Origin: Camellia lanceoleosa
Lineage: Eukaryota > Streptophyta > Magnoliopsida > Ericales > Theaceae
Length of the DNA: 64,000 nucleotides
Assembly (NCBI GenBank): GCA_025200525.1
Contig: CM045758.1
Location: 167,984,261 to 168,048,260 of the forward strand
Direction: 5' to 3'
Made by a program: the position numbers and the translations under genes. The notes under the pieces were generated by a model. It was not told where the DNA came from, searched no databases, and saw nothing but the letters and a program-made list of their open reading frames with translations. Shown here in pieces: positions 33,680 to 45,432 of this stretch (position 1 is the stretch's first letter; each line of letters starts with the position of its first letter).

Positions 33680-35746
33680 CAATTGCCACCTCACTAGTGG
33701 TGGAGTTAGTGATGATAAATTAGTGGTATGTAGCATTGCTCCATAAAAAATAGAGTCAAATGCATTGTTATCATGGTTTTACTTTAACACTTTGTATGCA
33801 TAAATCTGTGCTGTTGTGATGCCTATATTTATTTATAAATTCTACCATGCTATAATGCCTAGACTATGTTAGTTTAGTTGGACAGAAACAATTCAAACCA
33901 TATAACCTTAAAAATCAATAGATTTATATGGCAAAAGAAATTAGAGAAAAAGAAGAAGAAATACAAGAGATGCACATCAATTATTAGTACTGATCATTCT
34001 TTTGTATTTGTACTAGTACAACTCTATTATCAATTACGCAGCATAATTATGAATATGCATGCCGGCAACAGAAGCACTTACCAACTTGCAAGAGGAAGTG
34101 GAGCTATTATCCTCAGCTAAAATTCTTTGTTCGAACCATAAAAGCCTCCGTTTATGTGCCTCTGTTTTACTGGTTTCAGCGAGAGGACATGGCAACAAAG
34201 TATCAGCAACATTAGTGGGAATACAGATTTTGACAATGTATTTCTGCCCAAATGTCAGAAGTAGCGAAATGAAACCAAGAATCATCAACTCTGCAGTAAC
34301 AGAACAAAAGTCCAACAAGGATTCCCAACTTTTAGTTCCACATAGACCCAAAAACCACCACCAAAAAAAAGATAATAAAAATGGCATCTGAAGTTAAGGG
34401 GAAAAAAAGGGTTCTAAATTAGTTCCGTATGGAAAAAGCATTATCATCACTAATCATTAGCTATGTTTTCTTACCGGCTTTAACTTTCTCGAGAGCTTCA
34501 TACAGAGCTTTCTTGTGCCTTTCCGAAAGGTACTGAAATAAAAATAAAAATAAAATTATAGAAATTACCGCAATGTTAAACAGAAGAAAGCAAGAAAGTC
34601 AAACAATGAATTCATCAATTGAATGAATTAAATAACATGAACCAGTAATATTAGAACCAAACATAAAATGAAGATTAAGATAAAACAAGGAAATTAACAG
34701 GGAAACAACCCAAAAAACAAACAAAACAGTCCAAGATGCACAGCACATGAACCAAGGCATAGTTTGTTACCATTTTTGTTTTTTTTGTTTTAGTTTTCAT
34801 TTTATTAGAGATTGGATAAGAAAACTTGTTTTCGAAAAAGTAGAATTGATTCTAAAATTTTTCAAAATTTTTTGAAATGAAAAAAATAGGTATTTTCACT
34901 TGTTTTGAAGTTGGTTTGGGGTGTCCTAAAAAAGTGTACTTTTTGTCTTTTTACAAAAAGATGTGCAGAAAAGTAGAGAGGTGATGTGATGAAAAAAAGA
35001 TAAAAAGTTAAAAAGATGAATTATATAGGTTATGCCAAACCTAGCCTAAGTTTTCAATTTTCCCTCTCCTCCCTCCACCGCCACCAGCCACCGGCCACCA
35101 CTGTTTGGCCAGAACCCTACACCTCATTAGGAGTTGCAGGGATATCTCAGGCGACAGCTTCCGATGTAAAAAATACAGAACAAACAAACAAAAAATAATG
35201 ATAGTAAACTCAATGTTTGAATATAGTGTCCATACCCTTCCTTCAAAGATTAATATATAACATGAGTGAATTTGTTTTCCCAATCAAAAATGCAAAAGTC
35301 AAATTAACTCAACCAAAAAGAATCAAGTCTCAGCTAGTCCTTTCCACAACACAACAACCCACATACAAATACCCAAAATTTTCAGTCTACAAACAGAAAA
35401 ACATCAACTCAGAAACAAATCAGGCAAGAAAGAACATCTAATAAGCAATAAATAAATAAATAAATAAACAAAAAATGAAAACAAAATCCTGCAAAAACTG
35501 GGGTCAAAACCAGGAAATCAGAACAAACAACAAAGCAACAACAATTATGATTTCCCCCAGGTAGAGATTAGAGACCCATTTTTTGGGGAGAAGAGAGAAT
35601 TTAGGAGATACCGTTCCAAATTTGTGGAGACCCTTCTCCATGGTAATGGAAATGATGATGATGACAGCACACACACCCGCAACAGCCCATGTCGGGGTCT
35701 GAGTAAGCTCCCTTGTCGCAATACTACTGCTGCTGTCTGCCGCCAT
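29606..35746 (-). CDS. MLO: MLO-family seven-transmembrane protein, 15 exons
   Basis: Complete gene, 557 codons. Exons (minus strand, in order): 35746-35612, 34532-34475, 34290-34082, 33003-32887, 32686-32626, 32505-32417, 32258-32184, 32102-32014, 31886-31837, 31751-31711, 31633-31460, 30763-30728, 30620-30550, 30417-30357, 30013-29606. Every intron is GT...AG and all phases agree. The protein opens [12 protein letters not shown] (TM1, ~20-41), then WLSERHKK-like [21 protein letters not shown]2 at 66-84, and a loop with Cys87, Cys99 and Cys132; the fourth conserved cysteine is Cys386. TM3 is at ~145-165, TM4/5 ~279-318, TM6 ~361-382, TM7 ~398-420. The tail begins [20 protein letters not shown] with Trp443 in the calmodulin-binding helix and ends [15 protein letters not shown] proteins sit in the plasma membrane and act in calcium signalling, powdery mildew susceptibility or reproduction; the tail resembles the MLO5/7/8/9/10 clade rather than the mildew clade. 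A GA-rich leader precedes the ATG. Confidence 0.95.
33171..33442. mobile_element. Tourist-like MITE in MLO intron 3
   Basis: Bounded by TTA duplications (33168-33170, 33443-33445). Ends are GGGCATGTTTGATTGTATTT and, in reverse complement, TCTGTGTTTGGTTGTGTTTT, an imperfect terminal inverted repeat. TTA/TAA duplication and GG(G/C)CATGTTTG ends are typical of PIF/Harbinger-derived MITEs. 272 bp, no coding capacity. Confidence 0.65.
33646..33679 (+). repeat. T34 homopolymer within a degenerate foldback
   Basis: A 34-bp T run in MLO intron 3, flanked by CACTAATTAGTGGTGG (33580) and AATTAGTGGTATG (33718), with GGCACC/GGTGGCAATT-like arms. It may be a small foldback element; its boundaries are unclear. 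Confidence 0.6.
34755..35047. mobile_element. Possible second MITE in MLO intron 1
   Basis: Left end GGCATAGTTTGTTACC and right end, in reverse complement, GGCTAGGTTTGGCATAACC form a loose inverted repeat around AT-rich, T-rich DNA. The flanks CAA and TAA differ by one base. Suggestive, not proven. Confidence 0.35.
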
Positions 35747-35752
35747 ACCCTT

Positions 35753-35754
<2 letters not shown>

Positions 35755-35785
<31 letters not shown>

Positions 35786-35838
35786 CTCTTCAAGTTTTAC
35801 AGAAAACCCAGATACAGATATATATATATATATATATG
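35755..35838. repeat. (CT)n and (AT)n tracts upstream of MLO
   Basis: About fourteen CT units (35755-35783; GA on the coding strand) lie 9-37 bp upstream of the MLO start codon, and an (AT)n run follows at 35818-35838. Pyrimidine/GA tracts are common in plant 5' UTRs and core promoters; a promoter role is inferred. Confidence 0.6.
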
Positions 35839-36589
35839 TATCTCTCTATGTATACGTATATATCTAGAGAGAGAGACAATTAGGAGGAGATTTGAGGTTT
35901 GGAGTTGAAGAGAAGAGGGAAAGAGAGCGAAAATGAAAAGGGTTTTCGGTTTGGTTTGGTTTGGTTTGGTTTGATGTAAGAAAAGCGGAGAGTGTATGAA
36001 TGCAAGAATGGAAGGACGGTTGACCATGAGACGGAGATCAACGTTTGTTTTACTTAGCGAAGAATTCAACATTTAAAAACTGAACAAAGCAAAAATGAAT
36101 GTAAAATGGTCGGATAGTTGGTGAAGACCTTTGAACAAGTATTTTAGTACAGTTCCAAAAAACAGAGGATTTTGATCAATTATTTTTACAATTTTGATTG
36201 GTAACTTGAATTTTCCTCCCCCGAATCTTCCTAATTTTCATTTTAAGTAAACTATTTTTTTTTTTTTTTTTTCACTTGCCTTGTATTTTTGTTTTTTTAC
36301 CCAAAATGACAGTTTCAGGAGATTCGGGTCCCCCTCCTCGAGCTCCCCCACTTTTCCCTTATTTTTAAGGGAATGACTTGTCTTCCTGATGAAACTTTAA
36401 TTGGACTAACTAATTGAGATTTTTTATTAATGAAGTTTGATCGGTAATAATTATTAAATAAAATATTTTTATTAGTAAAAAAATTAAAATTTTAATTAAT
36501 TCATATTTTCATAAACTCTTACTAATAAAAGTTTTCTGTTTAACAATCTAATTGATAAAAAATATATATATTTATGTATGGGATGAAAT
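35839..36589. promoter_or_regulatory. MLO upstream region
   Basis: Probable 5' UTR and promoter side of the minus-strand MLO gene. Contains a fivefold GGTTT repeat at 35942-35970 (TTTGG units), then AT-rich DNA without genes. No specific cis-element can be asserted. Confidence 0.35.
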
Positions 36590-37425
36590 ATTCTTTGCTC
36601 TCCGTACGTCTTGAACGTCAAGTTTCTGGTGACGGCGTCTATTTCTGCAACACAAAAATGGTGAGCTGCCCGGCGGTGGTGTGCCGGAAAGACCCTCCGA
36701 CGATCAAGTCAGTTCTCTAAGGAAGAAGACAATGAGAAGAGAGTGTTTGTGAGAGTGAATTCCATACCTCCAACGTTCGTCTTCCTCCCTATTTCTAGGC
36801 TGGTCATGCAATTTCTCCAGACAGCGCCAAGACTACCTCACCACCTTCCACGTGTAAAGGTTTTGTCCTTCTACCAGTACACACAGAACTGTCCAACGGT
36901 ATTGAGATGTGCGTGAAACAGATGTCCTCTCTCTCACGCTATTGGCCCAGGTGGCACCCTTAACCGGAGTACCATAACCAGCCTATCACTGATGGAGAAT
37001 TGCCATCACGTGCACATGACCGTGCTACGTGTCACCGTCCTGTAACTTGGGATCAGGCGAAAGCCTGACCACCTCGGCCAAACTATTCTTGATCGGCTCA
37101 TCATGACCAATCGGTTGTGAGGCATGCCGACCTCCAACCGTTCTACCTTCAATCTCGGTCACGAAGCTCGTCAGATCGGCCGGTCGGATCACAGCACGCG
37201 CCGATCGCGCCCTGATCCATCCCGGACTACCTTTTAGCTCGGCATCATCATCCGTTACTCTGAGCTCCGTCTACTACGCTCAAGTCGCGGCTAACGCAGG
37301 TTGATGTTTGACCGGTCAATATCTCCGACTGCAAGTCGTCATTGCCGACGGAGGAATTAGCTCGGCAAATTGATCCGTCGCGTCGACGTTATCCCAAATT
37401 TGCGTCAAGTGCAAATCTTCCCTCT
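36590..37425. mobile_element. GC-rich LTR-like remnant
   Basis: An 830-bp island with many CpGs (GATCGGCCGGTCGGATC near 37175, GCACGCGCCGATCGCGCC near 37195) in AT-rich DNA. The left part (CTGGTGACGGCGTC, TTTCTGCAACACAAAA, GACCCTCCGACGATCAAGTC) resembles a class of plant LTR sequences I have seen with GACGCTCAAGTCAG-type lines. No TG/CA pair with a target duplication was found and no open frame is supported. Confidence 0.4.
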
Positions 37426-38441
37426 CAATTTAATAATTATTATCGATAAAAAATTTTAACTAATTGAATTAAAAGTTCAACCAAAAAAAAAAAAAAAGGG
37501 TAAATCTTATTTTTAATTACTGAGTTCACATAATAATGGTGGTTTTGTTAAAAAAGTTCATGGTTTTTGTGTCATTGTCATCGGTCATAAATATTCATGC
37601 ATGCAATGGATACCATCTCCAACTACCACAATAAATTATTGGGGAAATTACACTACATGTTGTCCGTAAAAAATATTTATAAATAAGTAAAAAATATTAT
37701 AAATATTAATAATTATAATTATATTTTTTTATATATATATTTTAGTTTTTGCTACTCCACTTATGTGTTATTTCTCCTAAATTATTCAGTGTAAAGGGTT
37801 TGTTGGATGCTGTTTATTTGAGTGGTTTATAATTTTTTTATTTTGAAAATTTATGTTAAATTGAGACCGTTTGTTGTAAAAAAAAAATTTATAATTTATG
37901 AGATAGAAATAATTTAAATAAATTTTATAAAAAATGATTTTCAAAAGATAACTAAAAAGTGTTTTTGACTTTTATTTTTAAATTATTAGCTTTTAACATA
38001 AAATAAACCGCGGTTGCGTTATAGATTCATAATTAGGGTTAATTACATCAACATTCTCTCAATTATTAAAAATTATTATTTTATTTGTTCATCTATAAAA
38101 TCATATATTTTTGGGTAAATTACATTTTGCCCCTTTATGTTTGGTCACTTTCTCACTTTAATCCTTTATCTTTCAAGTTTTTTTTCACTTTATTCTTGAA
38201 ACTAATTTCTGTTCAAAATTAGATAGAAAATGATACATTGATATTCACATAACAGAAATATTTTATTATATATTACTCACACATCTGACATAAACTTATG
38301 CTTTAATATAATAATATATTTTTTATATTACGTGATTGTCAATGTGTCATTTTTTGTCTAATTTTGAACATAAATTAGCTTTAAGAATAAAATGGAAACA
38401 ATTTGAAACATAAAAGGCCAAAGTGAAAGACAAAAAATAAA

Positions 38442-38488
<47 letters not shown>

Positions 38489-40380
38489 CCAAACAAAAAA
38501 GGGGACAAAGTGTAATTCACCCTATATTTTAACTTCTTCAATTATAAAAAATATTACTTTCACGCCATTAGATCCTTTCAAACCACTTCCCCAAAAAAAA
38601 ATTGTCTAAATTTAACTATTGTTAAATCTTGTATTCAGTATGAAAAAGAGTTTCAACTATAAAAGTCAAGCTTGAGTGAGGTTCTTTTGATTCGAAATAA
38701 AATATTTTACATATAAAATGTTTATCTGTAAATAATTTTATTTCCTTTTATTTTTGTGATGTTTGGCTGCAACTTAAAAATATTGCAATTCCAACGCTAT
38801 GTCTACATCAGTGCTCAATATGAGTAAAATTCAATAGCCCATTTGGATAAAAATTTAAAAATAAAAAAAAAAAAAAACTCAATAATCAATATAGATAAGT
38901 TTTTTTTTCATGTTTTTTCTTTCCTTCATTTCTTTGTTATTTGAACAGAGACATTATAATTTCCACTTTTCAATCACATTACATAAATGATTTATGGAAG
39001 CCGAAATGGTAAGTCATTTTTTGTAAATTTCAATAAAACATTTTACATACAAAAATATTTTACCCCATTATATGTAACCAAACACCAAAAATTTAGGAAA
39101 ACATTTTACATGCAAACAAACATAGCCTAAATTTTAACAAAAAAACAAGTTTTAACTAGACATTAAAAAAGTTTTAGATATTTTGCCTTACTGTAAAGTA
39201 AAACTCAAAGTAGTAACAGTTGTTAAATTTGAGTTTCATTCTTTTATATTTTTATGTACCATTAGTAAGCAAAATGCAGTTGTATTGGAGTTTATATTGG
39301 ATTATGAAGATGGAAAAGTACATACAGGATGCTGAAAAAGTGTTGTCTTTTTTCTTTTGTCTTTTTCTTTTTTTGTTGAGTGTAATGTTAGAAATACTCC
39401 TTTAATATTAAAAGTGCTTAAGATTTATTTAAAAATAGTGAGTCCCACATCTCATGTCACAAAAAAGAGTTAAAAAAACCTTCTTTTCTGAATATTTTTC
39501 TTATTAAAAAAAAGGAAAAATTAAATAACAGGTTACTTTTATAAGATAATTATACATTGGTGAAAAATTTTATCAATATAAATAATTTAAATCATAAGTT
39601 TTTGAATATTTTTGTAAATATTTTTCTGACATTCTACTGACTTGTAATTTTCCCTCAAAAAAACCTTCAATTGCGCCATAGATTTTGTTAAATGAATAAA
39701 TTTCAGCATTGATGGTAGAATTGAAAAGTAAATTGACGGCTTGACTGCTTCCACGTCAATATATACTGCACGTTTTTTACTTTTTGGAATATAAAAAACT
39801 ATTCAAACATGGAATAAATAAATTTATTTTTAAACTAATGATTGTAAAAAATTTACATCAATAAAATTGTATTTTAAATTAAAAATATTTAGGAAAAATT
39901 TTAAAATTTATAGTAATGTAATTATTATAAAAATATTAGGAAAAAAATTCAGAATTTGACCCTGTAATAAAACAAATTTTGAGCTTTTATTTTTTTAATT
40001 TAAACTCTAATATTTTGATTATTTTTAATTTAAACTATTTGTCTACTTTTTTCAAGTAAAACTAACTGAAAAAGGAGCATTTGGGAAGAAGGTTGGAAGA
40101 GATTTGCCCAGAAAAGTAAAAGGCTCGCTGGAGGTTGAGGGGGAAGATATTGGAGGAAGGTTAAGGGTGGTGGTCAAAAGGATAGAATTGGAATTATCGT
40201 GAATGTTCAAAAAAAGAGGAAAAAAAATAAAAAATAAAAAAAAAGGAAGCAATTTTGGTATGTCCCTCTAAAGAAGAAAATGGGGCCAAATAGCATTACT
40301 CTTTGAAGAAAAAAAAATATCAAATTTATAAATCCTCTTTTTATTTTAAAAATTTGTGCAAGAGTGCTTGATACAACTTT
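37426..40380. other. Intergenic AT-rich DNA
   Basis: No gene recognised. Holds A/T homopolymers, short inverted stretches typical of decayed MITEs (for example near 38120-38520) and the AAT microsatellite at 38441-38486. Confidence 0.5.
38441..38486 (+). repeat. (AAT)15 microsatellite
   Basis: About fifteen uninterrupted AAT units, preceded by an imperfect AAAAATAAAA run. Likely polymorphic. Confidence 0.9.
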
Positions 40381-40488
40381 TCACTACACTTTAGGGGGCA
40401 CAAACAACTTCAATAAGTAATAATAATAATAACATCATTATTAAAAGTTTTGACTTTCAATATTTAAACTTTTGATAAATTTATTGAT

Positions 40489-41060
40489 ATGTTAGATGGT
40501 ACCCAATCTATTGTTTTAATATATCGTATATATTATAAATGTATAAAAATCAATATAAATGTATATGCTTTAGTCAAAAACTCCAAGAATAAAATATTAC
40601 TTATTCAAAGTATTATTACTGATGCTAATATTGAAGTACTAGAAACCATACTTTGGACAGATATAACTCTTCCAGAAAAATGGCTTACAATGAATGAAAA
40701 ATATTCTCATAAAAATCAATATAATAGTAATGATTTATATCATATCCAACAATATGATGATGGATTAGTCCAAATAAGTTTTGATCGTTTAAGTTGTAGT
40801 CAATCTTCAGGACATAGTATATGTAGTTAATGAAGATGATGCAATTTTTAGTATACTTTTGTTTACTATAAAAGATTTCTAACCTCCTAACTACTCATAG
40901 TGAATTAAAAAGTATAAACACTTCTTCTTCATCTCAAATTAAGAAGCCAGTTTATTCAACACAAACTCATATTCATGAAAATGATAATACATCTCAAGGA
41001 TCACCAATCCAAACTAATTTTGAAGTGGTTCCTCCAGTTATTTCGAAATTATTTTGAAAT
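40489..41060 (+). pseudogene. Endogenous pararetrovirus (Caulimoviridae-like) fragment
   Basis: A 113-codon open piece (40489-40830) contains SIVLIYRIYYK, ILWTDITLPEKW and LYHIQQYDDGLVQISFDR. This spacing resembles the end of the movement-protein part of plant pararetrovirus polyproteins, which continue into a serine-rich linker. Here a stop at 40828 is followed by serine/threonine-rich readable pieces up to a stop near 41057. No RT or capsid is nearby, so it is an isolated decayed integrant fragment. Recognition is by motif feel only; an unrelated AT-rich relic is the alternative. Confidence 0.5.
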
Positions 41061-41493
41061 AATTTTGAAAAAAAATGAAAAAATTATTTCAAAATATTTT
41101 AATCACTACAAAAGCACTTCACAAACGATCCGCTAGTTAATGTATAGTGGGGTTCATATATAAAGGCTCTATTTGGATAGATAGTTGGGTTAAAATAGCC
41201 CACTAAAAGATAAAATAAATTACTTTATTTTTTATTTTACAACTATCAAATCGACTATGAAAAAAAAGACAACCAACTTTCAAACAAAACTTTTTTTAGT
41301 CAAGCTAACTAAGCCAAACTTTCCAAACAAGATCAAAATGAATTTAAATCACACAATAATATTTTTGAATAAATCAAAAAGTTATTTCCAAATATTTCAA
41401 TTTTTTTTGCTTAATGTTTTAGTTTAAAAAATCATTACCACTACAAAAATTTCAATTTTTTGCGACAACAAAATGCCGTCACTAATACTCTTA

Positions 41494-41704
41494 GGTCATG
41501 TTTGTTTGGGTGGACATGAGCTTGGGATTGGACTAATAGTCCAATAAAATTATCAATCCGATGTTTGATTAAACAATTAAAATACGGACTAATTATTTTA
41601 AGCTTGACTATTAGTTAAGATAGGATACATAATCCAACGAATTTATAATCCTAGGACTATTAGTCATGGGAATGCTAATCCAGTCCGCCCAAACAAACAT
41701 GGCC
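41494..41704. mobile_element. Tourist-like MITE nested in the CACTA element
   Basis: Ends GGTCATGTTTGTTTGGGTGG and, in reverse complement, GGCCATGTTTGTTTGGGCGG; TTA duplications at 41491-41493 and 41705-41707. 211 bp, no coding capacity. Excision in thought restores the CACTA end sequence (ACTAATACTC next to ATGTCGTTGC). Confidence 0.85.
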
Positions 41705-41789
41705 TTAATGTCGTTGCATTTATTTAAACCATTTTGTGACTGTATATACATATGAAGTCGTCTCAAAATCACTTTTTTTTTTAAACTTT

Positions 41790-42115
41790 TTTTTTGCAAC
41801 GGTACCTATTACAGTCGTAAAAAACTCACTTTTTTTTGCAACTGCAGCCGGTGCCGTCACAAAAACTCTATTTTTTCGCGATAGCAATTTCTGCTGTCGC
41901 AAATATTTTTCTTTTTTTGCGACAGTAATTTCTGCCGTTGCAAATACTCTCATTTTTCGCGACAGCATTTTCTACCGTTGCAAATACTCTATTTTTCTAC
42001 GACAGCAAACTGTGTCGTCGCAAAAACTTACATTTTTCGCTACAGCAATAATTGTGCCGCTGCAACAACTCACATTTTTCGCGACAGCACGGCAAGTGTG
42101 TCGTCGCAAATGCTT
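41790..42115. repeat. ~40-bp tandem units, each a potential hairpin
   Basis: About eight units begin near 41797, 41838, 41877, 41919, 41958, 41998, 42038 and 42078. Each pairs GCGACAGCA-like sequence with TGCCGTCGC-like sequence around a short AT spacer and ends AAATACTC-like. A further half unit (GCGACAACAAAATGCCGTC) lies at 41462, before the nested MITE. CACTA elements are known to have short subterminal transposase-binding repeats. Confidence 0.8.
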
Positions 42116-42148
42116 CCATTTTTTAAGCCTACTTTTCTTGTAGTAGTG

Positions 42149-43079
42149 TACCAAAACACTTCTCAAAAGATCCCTTAATTGATGTAGAGTAAGATCCATG
42201 CATAAAATGAATTTAATAAGTCTATCGTCCAATTCATTCACATAGACTGAAAAGACTCCCAGTCTCCCACCCTTTTCAAATAAATGAGGACTTTTATTTA
42301 TTTATTTTGGGCGGTGCAAATGGAAATAGCAGTACGTAGTAGATGAAGATAAAGTTACAGAACAAAGCAACCCACAGAAAGGGGTAAGTTCCCGTTTCAA
42401 GAGCTAAACCCCAACCAATGTCCAGTACCGGGTTTGTTACAAATCCAGATTGGGGAGATGGGCTCCACTCCTTTCTTCACCAAACCATCTTTCTATCTGC
42501 AAATTAGTTGACCTCTCTCTAGGAATGTAATAAGAAAAATTAAAAATACAAAAAAATAAAAATAAAAATAAAAAAACTCAAAAATTATATTTGAAATCTC
42601 AAAATCAAGCAAATAGTTTGGCATTCTCCATGAGAAGTTGTCGATCCGATCTCTATCTAAGATCAAGGTGACAACAATTTGGGAGCGTATCCCAATATGT
42701 ACACTTTTTTGTAATTTTTTTTAGAGTAGTGCTAGAGAGCTCGAATTGAGCCCCTGAATCCCCCTAATCGACGAAACAACGTCGTTTCGTCGTTTTAATT
42801 TTATTTTTATTTTTTCAATCAGAAGCAGAAGGAAGAAGACGAAGAAAGAAGAAGAAGAAGAGAGGGAAGGAGGTGGAGGAGGAGGAGGAGGAGGAAGAAG
42901 GAGGGACTGAAGGAGGCTAATAAATTGGGCTAGAGGCGGAGGCGGGGGCGGAGGCGGAGATGTGGGCGGAGGAGGCAGAGGCGGAGACGACGATCGGCCT
43001 GCGACAACGATCGGGCAAAGGCAGAGGCGCCGGGCCAAGGACGCTGGCTGCGGACTGAGGACTAGAGGCTCCTCCTCTC

Positions 43080-43117
<38 letters not shown>

Positions 43118-45432
43118 GAAATTAGGGGGATTCGGGAGGGGAGAAATTAGGGAGAAAAAACATTTCTCTTTTTTTTATTTACAATTAATTGGACATTATA
43201 TATAAACGTGATAATAATATCCAAATAATTATAGGTATTGTTTAGTGCTGCTTATAATATTTGATGATATAGAAATAACTTAAATCTGCCAAAATTGTTT
43301 GGTCCTCTACTTATAGCTTTTGCTTGGGTGATCTGGTCTAATTTCATCTGAAATTCTTTTTTTATTTCAAGTACTTTGAATAAACATGATTTTAATCACT
43401 GAAATAAAATAACAACTTCATTTTAATTGCATACTTTGTAATGCTTTTGCCCAACAACAACAACAACAACAAAAAAAAATTCTTCTTCTTTTTTTTTTTT
43501 TTTTGCTCTCCTCATATTTTCATTACATTATGTTTATTATATTTATATTTAAAGAGCAAAAGGAAAGAGAAAAATAGAAAAATAAAATGAAGTAAATGAA
43601 GCTAAATTTCTTCTTTTTTTTTTTTTGGTTGGATTAAGAAAATGTGTAAATATATGTAATAAAAAAAAAATTAGTTTTTCATCAGATTTCCAATCAAAAA
43701 TTAACATTCATAAGTAATTCCATTCCCTATAATGTGCCTGTTTGGCAGAACTTAATTACAGCTTATTTCAGCTTTCAGCTTAATTTAAGCTATTTTGATA
43801 TGTTTGGTTTAGCTTATAGCTTATAGCTTACAGCTTCTTGAAAGTCAGAAATCAGCTTATTCTTTGAGTGGGGCAGGAGATGCTTTAAGAATAAGCTGGA
43901 AATCACTATTTGAAAGTTATAAGGTATAAAATTTATTTAGGCGTAATTTATAAGATTTTCCCAAATTTCTAATAAATCCAAGATCTAAATATCACATCAG
44001 TTTTTATTTAGATATGCGATGTAACCCATAACCCAATAACTCTAGCTATAATTTGCACTATACTCATTTTGTCATTTACTCTTTTTTTTTTTTTTTTTTC
44101 ACAAAGATAATGATAAAACTTGAACCTCACCACTGGATAGACAAAGTATTAAGACAAAGTATTTAGGCCCTGTGTGTTTGGCCGCGTGAGTGGTAGGTGT
44201 GGCTTGTGAATGAGGTGGGGTCCATCTATGGAGTGTTTGGTTTGAAAATTCATGGGAGGATTAGTACTCCAGGCTGATCAACAATCCATTACAGTGGCCG
44301 GCCTAACTCACCTATTGGGAGCGTGGAATTGGAAAAACAATCCTATGGGATTGATGCTTAAGTAGTAAAATAAAAAATAAAAAAATTTATTTTTAAGTGT
44401 TTTCAGATTATTGAGCTTAAAAAGTACATAAAATTAATTATAATAATATTAAAAATATATTAAAAATTAAAAAATATTAATTTTATATATTAATATTATT
44501 CATAGTATTATTAATCCAGTGACGTATAAATAAACACTATTTATTCCATATCTTTAACTTAATATACCCACATTACTAATCTCCTCACTCAATCTTACCA
44601 TACTCATAATCTCATCCAACTCTTGGAGCATTGAATAATTTCGCCTACTTGTGTCATTTCCACAACCAAAAAAAACAAAACAAAAAAAAGACAAACGGTA
44701 ACAAGTGCCCTCTTTGCATTGTTTAATATTAGCAAGTGTATAAAAAAAATATCTTAAAAATATGTAAAAATGTTAAAAAGTATTGATTTCAATAAAAATG
44801 TATTGAATTTAGTAAAAAATGTATTATGTTTTATATTTTTTTTTTATCTTTTACTTGTACCCTTAGAACACTTGTTAGCAAGACTCAAAAAATAAATAAA
44901 TATTAATTAATGTGGACTAATCAGTATTCAACATACGGTAGTATTATATACACCAATTAATATACACACAAGTATACCAATTAATATTATGTCATTATTA
45001 CTGACCCCACGTATTATACAAATTACAAATACTTAAAATCTCTAAAATTATACCACATTATCTGTTAATATATTAATTAATATATGCAGTATTATTCTTC
45101 AACATAATAGTCCGCAGTCAACGGATAACTATAGCATGACTATTCAATAATCATTACATTTGGCCAAATAAAAGAAAACTTCCTCGATGAGCTTTCTAAT
45201 TATTATTAATTAAAGAAAGAAATGTATTCATTTTAGCGTATTATCTTATTTTATATATAAAAAAAAATCATCCAAAAAAATTAATAATAATAAAAAGTGA
45301 TTAAGTTGTTAAATAAGTGGGCATTTTAAATGAAAAATTGACCGTGTATCAAAATAGAGTAAACAAATTGAAGAGGGTGAAGCAAATATAGAGAGCTTGC
45401 TTGGTCAACTTTGGTGATCTCTCATGGCACCA
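42149..45432. other. Intergenic DNA with foldback debris
   Basis: No gene. A 13-bp perfect inverted repeat (GAATCCCCCTAAT at 42756-42768, ATTAGGGGGATTC at 43121-43133) flanks a purine-rich and then (CT)n-rich stretch; the proline-rich reading on the minus strand there is a composition artefact. A 24-bp near-palindrome CGACGAAACAACGTCGTTTC... spans 42769-42792. Decayed MITE-like ends (GTGCCTGTTTGGCAG near 43735, GTTTGGCCGCGTGAG near 44175) follow, then AT-rich DNA. Confidence 0.5.
43087..43114. repeat. (CT)14 microsatellite
   Basis: Uninterrupted CT run next to the right arm of the 13-bp inverted repeat. Confidence 0.85.

Larger units (their letters stand above)
41439..42148. mobile_element. 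Non-autonomous CACTA transposon
   Basis: Starts CACTACAAAAATT at 41439 and ends ...CTTGTAGTAGTG at 42148 (reverse complement CACTACTACAAGAAAA), flanked by TAC on both sides (41436-41438 and 42149-42151). A CACTA end plus a 3-bp duplication defines the En/Spm superfamily. 710 bp including a nested 211-bp MITE; no transposase. Most of its length is a tandem array of hairpin-forming units. Confidence 0.8.

Noticed and set aside
35504..35611. Continuation of MLO exon 1 reading past 35612
   Set aside because: The open frame continues 35 codons, but a donor (ACG|GTATCT) and the family alignment end the exon at 35612; the rest is intron 1.
41790..42115. CRISPR-like array
   Set aside because: The units are diverged direct repeats without unique spacers, inside a CACTA transposon in plant DNA.
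42721..43038. Proline-rich 105-codon minus-strand reading
   Set aside because: It arises from a GGA/GAG-rich tract; no domain, no splice context, and it straddles a foldback arm.
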